A stretch of 64,000 nt of DNA from Macrotrachela quadricornifera (Eukaryota > Rotifera > Eurotatoria > Philodinida > Philodinidae), in NCBI GenBank assembly GCA_022393335.1, contig JAJEKB010021087.1, positions 807,435-871,434 on the forward strand, in the 5' to 3' direction. The first letter of the stretch is position 1. Every line of letters starts with the position of its first letter. A model generated the notes under the pieces. That model searched no databases. It saw only the letters and a list, made by a program, of their open reading frames with translations, and had not been told where the DNA came from. The translations under genes were made by a program, and so were the position numbers. Below, in pieces: positions 45,941-57,900 of the stretch.

Positions 45941-46691
45941 TATCAAAATAAGTAACAAAAATAATAGAAAAAAAATCAATTATATATAATATAAAATAAT
46001 GTTTGGGATCTGTTCATTAATTTTTCTAACTTTAGCTTAATTTACTTTGCTTATTGGTTGGTCAATCGATAAGATATGATGTCTAATACACTATTGCCTT
46101 CGTTCAATACAAGATAACAAATGAAAAAATAACGTCCATTATGTCAAAATTCAATTTTAGACAATAAAAAAAACGTGATATATACAATGAATGAGATACT
46201 TGTTCGGGTCAAAATCAAAAGGTCAAGGTTTTGAAAATTGCTACTAATAGATATAGGCCACTAGTACTTAATTCCAAAGCGGGAGCTCGTAGGTAGCTCA
46301 TAAGCGATAAAAAGCTTGGTCACAAGGTAGAGAGGTTATCTATAACCTATGAAATCTCACTATACTGTCGAATACGACCAATAATGATTTTGAGTGTGTC
46401 AATATGTAGGGCACATATGGTAGTATATACATACAAAATTTCAGCTCGAAAAACCCTACTGTTGATGAATGGCGAAATATACAGTGTATATGGCCTGCAT
46501 CAATTATAGTCATTTTTGACCTGAGGGTGCCTTTATTGTGGACTTAATATCTCAACAAAGGAAAGGTTTTGGAAGCTGAAATTTTTACCATTTTCATAAC
46601 TCACTTAGGGCTACATACTGGCAAAATTTCATTGAAATCGGAGACATCGATTGAGCACGATATGTCGTGAGTTTCGTGCATTGACTCCTAG

Positions 46692-47004
46692 ATATCTATC
46701 GGAAAGATCAAATTCCATAATTTTGATTTGAGATTCTGGTTATGAATAGCTATAATGGCCTTTAGAATAATTTGAAAGTTTCAGCTAAAAACAATGTTCT
46801 TTGTTTGAAATACTGAGTTTTCAAGTGTACTTGGTTTGTATGACCTATTTGTGGCGTATGACATTCTTTTTTGAAAATTCAGTATCTCAAGAAGAAAACA
46901 TTGTTTTTTGGCTGAAACTTTCAGATTATTCTGAAGGTCATTTAAGCTATTTATAAGCAAAATTTCGAACCAAAATTACGTAATTTGATTTTTTTGATAG
47001 ATAT
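46692..47004. mobile_element. 313-bp palindromic element flanked by CTAG
   Basis: Termini ATATCTATC and GATAGATAT lie between the CTAG at 46688-46691, shared with the 5-kb foldback, and CTAG at 47005-47008. Arms of about 150 bp are inverted copies (for example GAAAGTTTCAGC / GCTGAAACTTTC). Confidence 0.8.
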
Positions 47005-47008
47005 CTAG

Positions 47009-48278
47009 GGATGGGTTGGAAATCCAGTGAAACGGTCATAACCTTGTAAGGAAGAAGATTTGGCCGATATTCTTTTAAGCTTTTTACTAGCTCAAGGATT
47101 TCTATCGAGTGATACATGAAAGAAGGAAATTAAAGTGTATCATCTTGAGAATAATTCACGCCAAAAAACATTCTTCGGCGCTTCCAAGTCAGCTAATTTC
47201 CAAAAATACAACTTCAACATGATGTGCATAGTTAACCTATTCAATTCATCTTAACATAAAACTAAAAAAAGTGACCAAAACTATCATGTTCATCTGCAAA
47301 TGGATAATTGGAAGTATAAAGTTCTTACGATCAAAGATTGAAACAGGCTGTATAGTCTACCAGACTGTCTGCCATTGTTTAAAACATTTTCAATACTAAA
47401 AATTGCATTTTTTTGAATAAAAAATACATTTATAAAAAGTTTAAGTGGACATGTTTGATCATATGAAAAATGAATTTTACTCTTTCTTAACAGACGTCGT
47501 TATAACTGCACAGGTGAGACGATTGGATTTGGGAAGGCTTTAACTCCCACTAGATCGAAAGATTTAAGGCTTGGAGAAGTAAAATTTAATCTATCTATTT
47601 CAAACAAAACCTTCAATAATGTCACAAACAATTAAATAAAATTTGTTTATCGGAAACAAATGAAAAATTCAGATGTCTTCCATGACAGTTATGACGATAA
47701 ACTCCAAGAAAAGCTTACTTTGACTTGAATAAGACGAAAAAGAATGCGTATAGAAACAAAATTCAGTGATTTTTCATTTTTCAATTAATTCGAGCAGAGA
47801 AGTAACGACAAAAAATCGATTTTGTAATACCTAAAAAGTGCGTCTCTCATCTAATGAAAACTTTTGTTTGATAAAGGTAAACAATATTGACAGCTTTGCG
47901 TACGAGCACCACTTTTTTTACTCATAAAATAACTTTTTCGTTTCTTGTCTGACTAGACAATTGCTTATAAAACATCAAAAGGTTTAAAAGTATCACAACC
48001 GTAAGCAATTTGAGGAATCTTTTTCAAATTTAGCTCGAATATAAGGTGTAATTCAATCGCGTTTACTGGTTTTTAATAGCATACACCAACATCTTTAAGC
48101 AACTGTTAATTTTTTCTGGAAAGTGAGGGGTACAGTAGACAAGAAACAGAAAAAAATTCGAGTATTTTGGATAAAACTTTTTCGAGGAAAAAAATTTTAA
48201 TAACAAGTAATTATTGTTTTGTAGCGCGCTTACATGGCCTTCACATGAGATATTATTCAGTTTGTTTTTTAGCACACT
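47009..48278. other. Intergenic, nothing recognised
   Basis: AT-rich sequence without recognisable genes or clear inverted repeats. The last 60 bp are the non-coding lead of the dead mariner. Confidence 0.45.
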
Positions 48279-49266
48279 ATGAAGGTGAGAAAACTAGATA
48301 TTAAGGAGAAATGTTTTGTCGCCTGGACCATAGTCCTCCGTTGGTTTCATGAATTCCAGCAAAATAACTTTAGTGTTGAAGATGCTGCCCGTCCAGATCG
48401 TCCTCGAACTTCTGTCAACGAACCAACAGTTGATGCTGTACGAACAATAAGTGAAAATGATCCTCATTCAACATACCAACAAATAGAGGACATCTTGGGT
48501 ATTAGTGCCATATCGATCGATTCAATTATTCATGATTATTTTAGGTTACGCAAAGTGTATGCTCGGTGGGTGCCACATCAGTTAACTAATGACCAAAAGC
48601 AGGGGCGCATTCAATTTTGTCGTCACTCGCTGAAGGAACTCGAAGAAGATCAATCCCGTCGTGTATTTGACATTATAACTGGTGATGAATCTAGATCCTA
48701 TCATTATGACCCAGAAACAAATAACAATCAAAAGTTTGGATGTCAAAAACTGATCCATATCTAACCAAAGTTCATCGCAACAAAAGTTCAGGCAAAAGAA
48801 TGGTGGCTGTTTTCTTTATAAAATCTAGTTTAATCAAGGCGGTAACATTAGAAACTGGTGCAACGCTCAATGCAAGCTGGTATGTTAACATCTGTCTTTC
48901 ACAAATCTTTCACGCTGTATCAGAACAAAGACAAACCCATGGTCTTCAATGTCTCATTTTTCATGACGAGAATGCAAAACCACATCGAGCTTAGGTTATC
49001 AACGAATTTTTAACCGAAAATCATGTAGAATCATATCGAAATCCTCCATATTCTCCAGATCTAGTCTCTGCGACTTTTTATTCCCAAAAATCAAAAATCA
49101 ATTACGTGAAATTCAGTTCGATGACGACAACGCAATGTTAACAACTATGAAACAAGCCATTGACAGTCTCACAAAAGAAGACTTCCAAAACTAGTTCGAA
49201 GACTGGCTTAGTCGAATGCACAAGTGCATTGATGCTGCAGAACAGTACTTTGAAAAAATACCTTAG
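48279..49266 (+). pseudogene. Dead mariner transposase
   Basis: Recognisable from end to end: RWFHEFQQNNFSVEDAARPD, TGDESRSYHYDPETN (first Asp, expected W lost), then a frameshift near 48735 into SSGKRMVAVFFIKSS, NASWYVNICLSQIF, LIFHDENAKPHRA (second Asp), a stop at 48992-48994, NPPYSPDLVSATFYS (third Asp replaced), a further frameshift, and the C-terminus WLSRMHKCIDAAEQYFEK ending at 49266. Several stops and frameshifts and a missing third aspartate make it non-functional. It is a typical mariner, distinct from the transposase at 12897. Confidence 0.85.
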
Positions 49267-49578
49267 AGCCAGTCTCTGAATATTTGTCGTAAGTGATAGC
49301 TGCAAAATTTTAGTAGTGTCCCATGTAACAATCAATAAGTATAAACAAATTACGCATTTTTCGTATGTCTGTCTCCCTTCTTCTTCCAAGGCCTTTTCTG
49401 ATTTTTAATTGGACAACAGGATTTGTTTCTATCCGTATCTTCAAGGGAGTCATGCATAAAATTTCAGTAATTTTATAGTAATAGACATTATTTATTCTCG
49501 AATCGTTCTCTTCTCTCCCCGATTTCTTTTAATAAAAAACTGTTCTAGCTAGATAAAAAAGTCACGATGAATACCTTT
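49267..49578. other. Intergenic spacer
   Basis: Residual 3' flank of the dead mariner up to the target duplication of the hAT element (ATACCTTT at 49571-49578). Nothing else seen. Confidence 0.5.
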
Positions 49579-51448
49579 CAGTGGCGTATCCAGCAGGGTA
49601 GCAATTGGGCAATTGCTACCCAAACAAAATTTTATTGCTACCTATTTCTTTTCTAGTATGGGCAATTGCCCATTGTAAAAAAAATACGAAAATTTGTGTA
49701 CAGTTAAAGATTTAAGGACTGTTTTCTTTCAACACATTTGCTCTTGGCGAGATCTAATCAAGTGATTTACAAAAATCGATCTTAAATGTGTTCCAGTTAA
49801 AGAATGATCACCATAATAATAATAATAATTCATTGATATTTACTGGCAAAATGCTTTCTATCTCTTATACGCTCAAATTTGCTAAAAATAAAGGCGGATA
49901 AATGTTCAAAAATCTTTCTATTTTTACCAACATAATTCGTACGGTATAGAAACGAATGAATCAGTCTAAATTAAAAGTTTTTGCAATATGTGTTGCAACA
50001 TAATTCGTGTAATGTAGAATTGAAAACGTGAGCGAATTATATAGAAAATTTTAATAAAATTGATTGTGTAAATGACAGTGTTTTGAAAAACGTTTTATAA
50101 CAACTTATTTCAGACATTAAAAGTACTACATTAATAATGAAATGACAATATATGTGGTTCACAGGACGTGTATATTAAGTGAACAGTACAACCAAGAAAA
50201 ATAACTTTCATGATTGAGAACTTGTTGAAAATATAGATGGAACAATGCTTGCTGCTTGCCATTATCCAATATAAGAGAACAAACTACTGTAATACATGCC
50301 ATCGTGTGATCGACGAAAGATGATTAACTGAGCTTTTCATTGCTTAACGAAAGAGAAGGAAGAGACATTGATCATTTTTCGGCGAAAAAAGATAAAATAA
50401 CACTCATCCTCACCCTCACCGTTCTAGTGCTATTTATCTTCGACTTCTTCAAATAAAATATTCAAATACATGAAATTGAAAAATAGATTTACGAAACACG
50501 GGAAAAAGCAGCGAATTCAACTGTTAACATAGGATGACTACAACTAATTTCTGTTCAAATACACCAAAAAAAGTAATCGTACGAAACCTAAAAAGGGTTC
50601 CGAGAACTGAAACGAACTAGAAACTCTTTTTAGATTCCGTACAAACCAAGTTTCATAAAAACATTTTTATTTGCTTTAGAAACGGGTTTTGGTACTCGAA
50701 TTTGAGTGCCAGATTCTACAGAAAACACCATAGATCATTCATATCCTCCCAGTACTTTTCTGCAACACCTTATTTCTACGTATAATTGTTTATTTCTTAT
50801 TCTATCTCCTGAATATATTTTCTCAATCTCTTATTCTGTCGCCTTAATCCCTTATTCTACCCCTTAATCTCTTAATCTATTTCCCTATATATATGCCTTT
50901 AACTTCACCATTTATGAATCATATTATAGATTTTTCACCCTCAATTTACTGCTTGGAACCTCTTGAATTTGAAAAACAGGACCGAAATATGAAGTCGATT
51001 ATAAAGTGATGGATAAATAAATAAACAAACAGGAAAATTCGAATTCGATGGCTGTCTGATTAGACGACATCAGTCAGCATCATAACTGAAACACGAAAAT
51101 AAAAACAGTTCGATACGAAACGCTCATGACTACGATACTCTCGAAAGGTTTTTTACGAAACTTTTTCGACATCAACAGCCCGAAAATATTATTGTACAGG
51201 ACCTATTATTCTACGAAACTTTTTCATGCATTATTCGATATCTGTCAGTATATATTAAAGATCCACGAAACCTTTTAGATTTCGATTTGCGCCACTTGTT
51301 TTTCAGCATATACAATGGTTTCTGTAGTGCATATAATTTTTTTTAACTATTGCCCACTAGATTCTATAATTGCCTACTATTGCTACCCATTATAAATAAT
51401 TTAGCTGGTGAATTGCTACCTACTTAAAAAATCCTGGCTACGCCACTG
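49579..51448. mobile_element. Non-autonomous hAT element, 1870 bp, 8-bp TSD
   Basis: Ends CAGTGGCGTATCCAGC (49579) and ...GGCTACGCCACTG (51448). Exact 8-bp target duplication ATACCTTT at 49571-49578 and 51449-51456. Subterminal GGTAGCAATT / AATTGCTACC inverted motifs lie near both ends. The 8-bp duplication with CAGTGGCGTA-type ends is the hAT superfamily signature. No transposase ORF. The interior (about 50570-51310) carries sequence related to the 16740-20090 element, including the TTATTCTACCCCTTAATC satellite in reverse orientation, so another element has probably been captured. Confidence 0.9.
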
Positions 51449-51522
51449 ATACCTTTATTTATAATTTTTTCTTAAATTTTTTATGAAGCATCCAAAAATG
51501 AACGTCTTCTTGTTATATTTTT

Positions 51523-52090
51523 AGGTCTTGATCAATAAAAACTCAATATTAAATAATTTAATAGAAACTACATGGCTTTTTCATGTCATTTCGATCTGAA
51601 TCAATAGGAAATCAACAGTAAGTGATTAACAAAATTAAATAGCTTCTTTTTCCTTTATTTAGATCTTGATCGGCAACAAATCCAAAGTCATTTATTAAAA
51701 ATCATATGATTTGTTTTCTTCGATTAGCTGTAAACCAACAACAAATTCAAAGTGACTCGTTTAAGTAAAACTCTAATAATTTCTTTTTTTTCTTTATTTA
51801 CATATATGGATTGGTAACAAATTCAAAGTACATCCTTTAATAAAGACAAAACAAATTCTTCTTCTTCATTTAGATTTTAATCACTAAAAGATTAGTAGTA
51901 AATGATTTATTAAAAATTAAATGGCATTGTTCCTCTATTTAGGTATGGATTAACAAATAATTTGTATTATATGATTAAATAAAAGTCAAAATTATTTCTT
52001 TTTTTTATTTAGGTGCGAATTGGCGGCAAACTCAAAGTAGAAGATTTTATAAAAACTAAATGACTTCCTTTATTTTTATTTAGTTATGGA
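51523..52090. repeat. About 70-bp tandem repeat, 8 degenerate units
   Basis: Units start at about 51523, 51593, 51661, 51726, 51800, 51872, 51942 and 52011 (next start 52082). The consensus runs TTTAGGTCTTGATT, then GCAACAAATTCAAAGT, then TATTAAAAATTAAATG, then TTCTTTTTTTCTTTA. Non-coding; lies just right of the hAT element. Confidence 0.8.
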
Positions 52091-53069
52091 AGAGAAATTA
52101 TTATAATGCCAATTTACATTAAAAAAATTCATCATTCTTTATTATGTCCCAGTCTTGTCAATCAAGATTCTCAAATTGGTATTTTAAGGTTGATCGCAGG
52201 TAATTTTCAATCGATTTTGGCAAATGCATTGAAAAGGATTTCAAAATCAAGTTGCAAATAATAAGGAATAAACTATTAAGGCTTGCGGAGATCAGAAAGC
52301 TAATCTATTCTAATGAGTTATTTGTTGAGTACAATATATCAACATGTTGAGAAAATCACTTTTTCGGAACAATCCATACCATATATCATCAATAGGAATT
52401 TTTTCGAAAACTAAAGTCCAATTTGGTATTATCCGATGCGCCTTTTTCTATAAAGAATGCGAATATGGTCTTAGATTTTATTTTTGACCTTATTTTAGTG
52501 AAATATACTATCAAAAACTATTGGCCGAAAGTATACAAAAAAAAAATCGATTTTTCATAGTTTTACGATTTTTAGTGATAAAACTATTTTGAATCTGTCT
52601 CCGCCAAAACAAACACTTTTTGGAAATTTTTTTTCACTAAAACACTCAGACTGAAAGCTCTACAAACACTGAAAATGCCATTCAAATTCTTGATCCTTTC
52701 TGTATGTGCATCTGAGACTTCAAAAAACCAAATTCATCTAAAAAATGAACTTTTTCAACCCATCTTATTTTAAGAAATTCAAAGTAACGGAATAAACTAA
52801 TTATATTAACTAGTAGACTAGAGTAGTATTCCTAAAGGCAAGTGTATACAGCAGAAGCAAAATGTACAGAACATATGCTGCAGACTTTCTTCAGAAATTA
52901 AAGTGTATGATGTGCACTTTGAAGAAGGAATTTACACTTTCCTTCTAATGCATAGAAAACTATTTTCAATTTAAAAAAATACCTTTTAACTATGTATAGG
53001 TCGTGATCTGTCAGATAAAGATTGTATGTACGTGTAGTCAGACGATATGAATATTGTTTTATTGGGTGA
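52091..53069. other. Intergenic, nothing recognised
   Basis: AT-rich DNA without protein motifs or identifiable inverted repeats. Confidence 0.45.
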
Positions 53070-53740
53070 TGCAAAAAGTTCTGCATTAATTTTATTTTTC
53101 AATTTCCTTGACTTTTCTGCTATTCGAAAAAGCATAGTCAAAAGTATGTACATATACATTTACTTTTAGTCTCAACAAAAAAAAAATAAGATGAAAGAGA
53201 AAGACTACGATTACCTATTTCTATTTTAAAATGAATACTTGGAAGAAACAATGATAATCTTAGTATCGTGGTTATAACTTTTTTTGCATTTCAAATTTCT
53301 GAATTAAGTTTTTTTTCGGAATATACCCTATGAAATTCTCTATAAGATGATGTCATTATTGAAACTAAAATATATTTTTTATCGATTGAAAAACTGGAGA
53401 GGTGATAACCGCATTAAAAATCGAAAAAAATACTATTTATGAAAGTGCTCATCATTTTTCAATCGATAAAAAATATTTTAGTTCAAATAATCACATAATC
53501 TTACAAAGAATTTCATAGAGCATCTTCTGAAAAGAAACTTAATTGATAAATTCTGAAATTGAAACAAGTAATTGTAGTGTTTCTCTTTCATCTTATTGTT
53601 TTTTGTTTCTAAATTAAAAGTAAACATCAGATGAAATATATATGTGTGTATGTATTTTCTAATGAGAAAAAAAATTCTGTATAGAATACTTATACGAAAT
53701 ATAAGACTAAAAAATAAAATTAATGCACAACTTTCTATGA
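53070..53740. mobile_element. Foldback MITE, about 330-bp arms
   Basis: Left arm from AAGTTCTGCATTAATTTTATT and right arm ending AATAAAATTAATGCACAACTT. Matching inner blocks include AATAAGATGAAAGAGAAA / TTTCTCTTTCATCTTATT and TTTTTATCGATTGAAAAA / TTTTTCAATCGATAAAAAA, meeting near 53415. The terminal GCAAAAAGTTCTGCA resembles mariner-type ends. No ORF. Confidence 0.8.
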
Positions 53741-54109
53741 AACTTCATTTTTGTATACTTTGGTGCAATTTATCTACGAAAACAAAGTGTATAGTATACA
53801 TCTTGTTTTAGATTTCCATTAGAAACAGTAAGTAGGGGAACTGGAAAAACTCAACTTCAAACATACAATCATGAATTTAATTCGAAAATGTATCTCAGCT
53901 TCAGAAAATAATCAATGTTTTATATTGTTTACTGCTTTATATGTCAAGACACAACCATGACTAAATAGTAGCCGTTATTTCGGGAATCTTGGGAAAAATA
54001 AGAATACTTTTTTCTTTTTTGAAGATTGTGAGTTGTTTTTTAGGAAGTCAGAACTAATGTTCGAATGTCCTGAAATCTACTTAAGATTAATTGAAAGTCG
54101 TGATCCCAA

Positions 54110-54645
54110 TGTTTTAACATATCCTGTTAAATAAGAATAATTATTCCAAATTGAGAAATCAAATATACAATTTTGTAGAACAAGTCGAGGCGCGTCAAAT
54201 GACATATATTAACATCTGATTTTTCTAAGACTTTAGTGGACACTATAGTCAATTTATTATTAGACGGTCATGTACTCAAAAGTTTCATCACTTATTGATC
54301 ATTACGACTGTTGATGTCATTGAAAGGAATTTCTAGAAAAATATTTTTATATACAGTTTTATAGAGTTTTTTACGAGCTGCTATTTCATATACATGCCAT
54401 CTCCGATCGTTTTATCTCTCATAAAAAGTAAGATTTTTCAATGATCTCCGATTGTTCTTCTGTGTACTAGAACTTTTTGGATACATGATCGTCCAATAGT
54501 AAATTGACTCTAGTTTCATTAAAGTCTTACGAAAATCAGATTCAATATAGGACATTCGATGCGTCTTGATTTGCTCTACAGAATGGTATATTTGCCTTTT
54601 CAATTTCCAATAGATCTTCTTATCTGAGAGGATCTTTTAACTGGT
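54110..54645. mobile_element. Foldback MITE, about 240-bp diverged arms
   Basis: Left arm includes TGATTTTTCTAAGACTTTAG and GACGGTCATGTA. The right arm holds the inverse (AAAGTCTTACGAAAATCA, TACATGATCGTCC). The centre is near 54375. More diverged than the preceding element. No ORF. Confidence 0.7.
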
Positions 54646-54960
54646 CTCATGGCTTTTGTTTAACCCTATGTATTGATGATTCTCTACTTTCCAAAATCAA
54701 ATACAATTTATATAAATTGTTAAATGAATCATTTTCGAGTTACTAAAAATTTATTCAATAGATCATAAACCTTTAAAAAAGTTTCAGCTTATTTCAGATA
54801 GATTCTCCAATTTATAGAAATTCAAAATAATTTATAGTCTATAGCACTTGAGGATAGATTTTGCTTTGATAAAAACAATAGATATCGACATCACGAAATG
54901 TTAATGTGAGTATCAATTCAAAACATAGATTGGTAACAAGAAACAATCAGCAAATTAATA

Positions 54961-57900
54961 ATGATGAAATTCAATATGGAAAAATTGAATGTTTCACATC
55001 GATCTTTAACATGTACACCAACAGTTAAAAAACTTCCTCGACAAAATAGTTTAAGATTACCAAAAATTTCAGTGAGCCTTTCATTTCAATTCGATATCGA
55101 TTTTAGATTTAAAATTAAAAATATTTGATTTTTCTTTACTATAGTCATCAACTATTCCAAATATTTTTCAATATCAAAATTTAATTAAACCATTAAAGAA
55201 TAAAGAAAATAATATTAATATAATCAATAATGATCAATCTTCTCAATTACAATTAAAGGTAAATCATTATTAGTTCTGTCATTTTTCTACGATATTAAAT
55301 AATAATTGTCGAAATGTCCTAATAAGACAGAATGTGACTTTTTTTTCATTTTTAAGAATTTGTTTCTTATTATAAAAACACATGCATAATTAAATTATAG
55401 AGTTTCTTTTCAATATTCAAATAAGATGATTATGATAAAAAAATTTTCGCACCTCGTTTTGATAGATTCAATAATAAACAATGAATTTTTTTATTAATTA
55501 ACATTTTTTGTACACACAAAAAAGAAATGCATTTTATCCGTTGAACAATAAAAAATATACAAACATAAGGAGAATTTATAACAAACTCAAGTTTAAATGA
55601 ATAAGGAGAATGAAAACTATGAGATTTCCAGATGTCGGAATTTCTGGCTCAATTGTTATAACTTCGATGCAACTTTACTTAGATAAAAGTCATAACTTGT
55701 TCCTAGATAATTGCTTCATAAATCCTGTACTTTTTAAAACGTTCAATATTAGCAGACTATCGTTTGCAACTTATACGTGAAATTTTACAAAGCTATCATA
55801 TTCCACACCTCATAATTGGATGCCCTCTGAGCGACTACAAACTAACTCGACTCACTAATAGACATTTTCCTTCTCTTGTGCCTCAAATAACAGCGAGAAG
55901 AAATCTCCAGAGACAATGTGTTATATATGTAAGGATTGTCAATGTGGTCTATGTATATTTAGCTATTTCGAAGAATTTCATACATTGATAAACTTTTAGT
56001 TTTTTGTATCTTCTCGCATGTTTTCTTTCATTTAAAAATAAACCATCTGCATCTTTGAAATGAACTCTACTGTCGACAATTATGATCATTGATAACTTCT
56101 AAAACATAATTAGTTTTTTCAAAATAAATTAATTTTTTTATTAAAGAAAAGTCCGCTCCCAAAGGGTTAATATGTATTCATCAGTAAAGATCGATATTAT
56201 TAAATTTCAATATATTTGAAAAATCTTTTATCTAAATCGAAATAAAACTGTTTGATATCTCTTGGCTAACATTTCATGTGTATTCTATTAGATTCTTTAA
56301 AATGTTATTCTTAGAAATTCGACAAAATTTTAAACAACAAAAACATTCATAAAATAAAAATAATCATTAGAATTTGATTCAGATTGAAGCACAAAAACTA
56401 TCAACTATAATAAATCTTTCTCTTTTCTCTAAAAGAAAACATTTCAATTCTTTATTTATCATTAGCAACTACATGCATTGAATTTTTCGTCAAATTCTCC
56501 TTCAAATATAGTCGAGAGTCGTCCTTATGAATTATCAAGTCGAATAGATTGTGTAAATCAACATCATAAAAAACGAAATAGAAATTGCAAGAATAAGTAA
56601 GTATTATCCAGTATTTTCTTATAATTAGATTTTTGTCAATCTTTTGCCTAGTGATAAAAAGCAATGTTGTGGGCGATGTTCACGTGTTTATTTATTTCTG
56701 CTTCCAGTTGCTCTTATTTTTCTCGGTGTAGCCATAGCTGCAACACTCACTGCAGTAATCAAAACACCTAAAACTAGCTCAGCAACTACAATAACTGAGA
56801 CAACAAAGACAACAAAGACAACAAAGATAACCACGACTAGTACTAATTCAAGTAAGTGTCTCGTTGCCTTCAAACTTATATCCTACTAGCTAAAGAAAAG
56901 CAATTTATTCTAATTACAGGAAAAGATATAATCATTCGGCAAATCATAGACTAGAAACCAGTGTTCGAGTCGGGTCAGATCATAAAAGTTCTAAAAATTC
57001 CGAACATCACATTAAAAAAGAAGCAAATTTGGAAGAGATAATTATTCCTTTATTTCGGATATCAAGAGAATATCTATTGATTTACTTAAAAGATTCTCAA
57101 TGACTGTAAAAAATTCGCTTTTATTGGCTTAAAATTATCCTTTATCTTGGCTCGAGCCAAAAAAATGTGACGCATATCAGATACTGCTAGAAACTGACAG
57201 TACTGATTCAGTGAGGAAGGTGCATGTACAAGTTTCTAGTCTTATACACTTCAATATTCTCTTTTAGATTGTATTTCATAAAAGACATGATTTTTGCTAT
57301 TTTATAGTCAAGGTCTATCACAACTCAAATTTGTAAAAAGATTATGCTCGATATACAACAAAATTTATTGAATAAAAGACGTTAAGGCCATCTTATTTTG
57401 AAACGGATAGCAGTTACTGAATCATGAAGAAAAGAGAAAACGCTTATGTTCTAATTCTTACATATACAGAGTGGTGCAAAAATGCGTCAACTGAAAAAAT
57501 TTGAATATCTCCATTACGACTCAAGCAAATGAGCTGAATTTTTTATCAATAAGAGAAGCATGTTCAGGCTTAACATTTCTAAAGGCATTCCTAGCAGAGA
57601 CTGTCATCAGAACAGGGCTACCTTGTTAATTTTTTACATATGTTTTTTTGAAAGCCTTTTTTCGAAGCTAAATGGATGATCCGATACTCATTTGGATTTA
57701 TCGTTGTACAATACAACTCTCCCTACTTCCGAAAAGCTCAACTATGGTTAATACATCAAAATTATTTATAGTAAATAGAAAATAAATTTCAATCTCACGG
57801 TAAGTGGGGACTAAAGTCGTCAAATCTTGAAGATGATAGCGTCCAGTTAGTCAGAATCTCTGTATTCGTTGATGAATATCTTATTTTTCTGCAGTTATCC

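Larger units (their letters stand above)
41685..46687. mobile_element. 5-kb foldback element flanked by CTAG
   Basis: Termini GAGTCAATGCACG (41685) and CGTGCATTGACTC (ending 46687) lie between CTAG at 41681-41684 and CTAG at 46688-46691. The left arm 41730-42835 is nearly identical, inverted, to 45945-46640 plus 44525-44895. The right arm is split by another inserted element (44898-45940). The apex holds a second foldback (42829-43858). No recognisable protein. With about 1.1-kb arms it could form a very long hairpin. Confidence 0.85.

Noticed and set aside
56644..56889. Exon 4 region read as a separate small Cys/Thr protein
   Set aside because: There is no ATG at its start; splice sites and phases join it to exons before and after.
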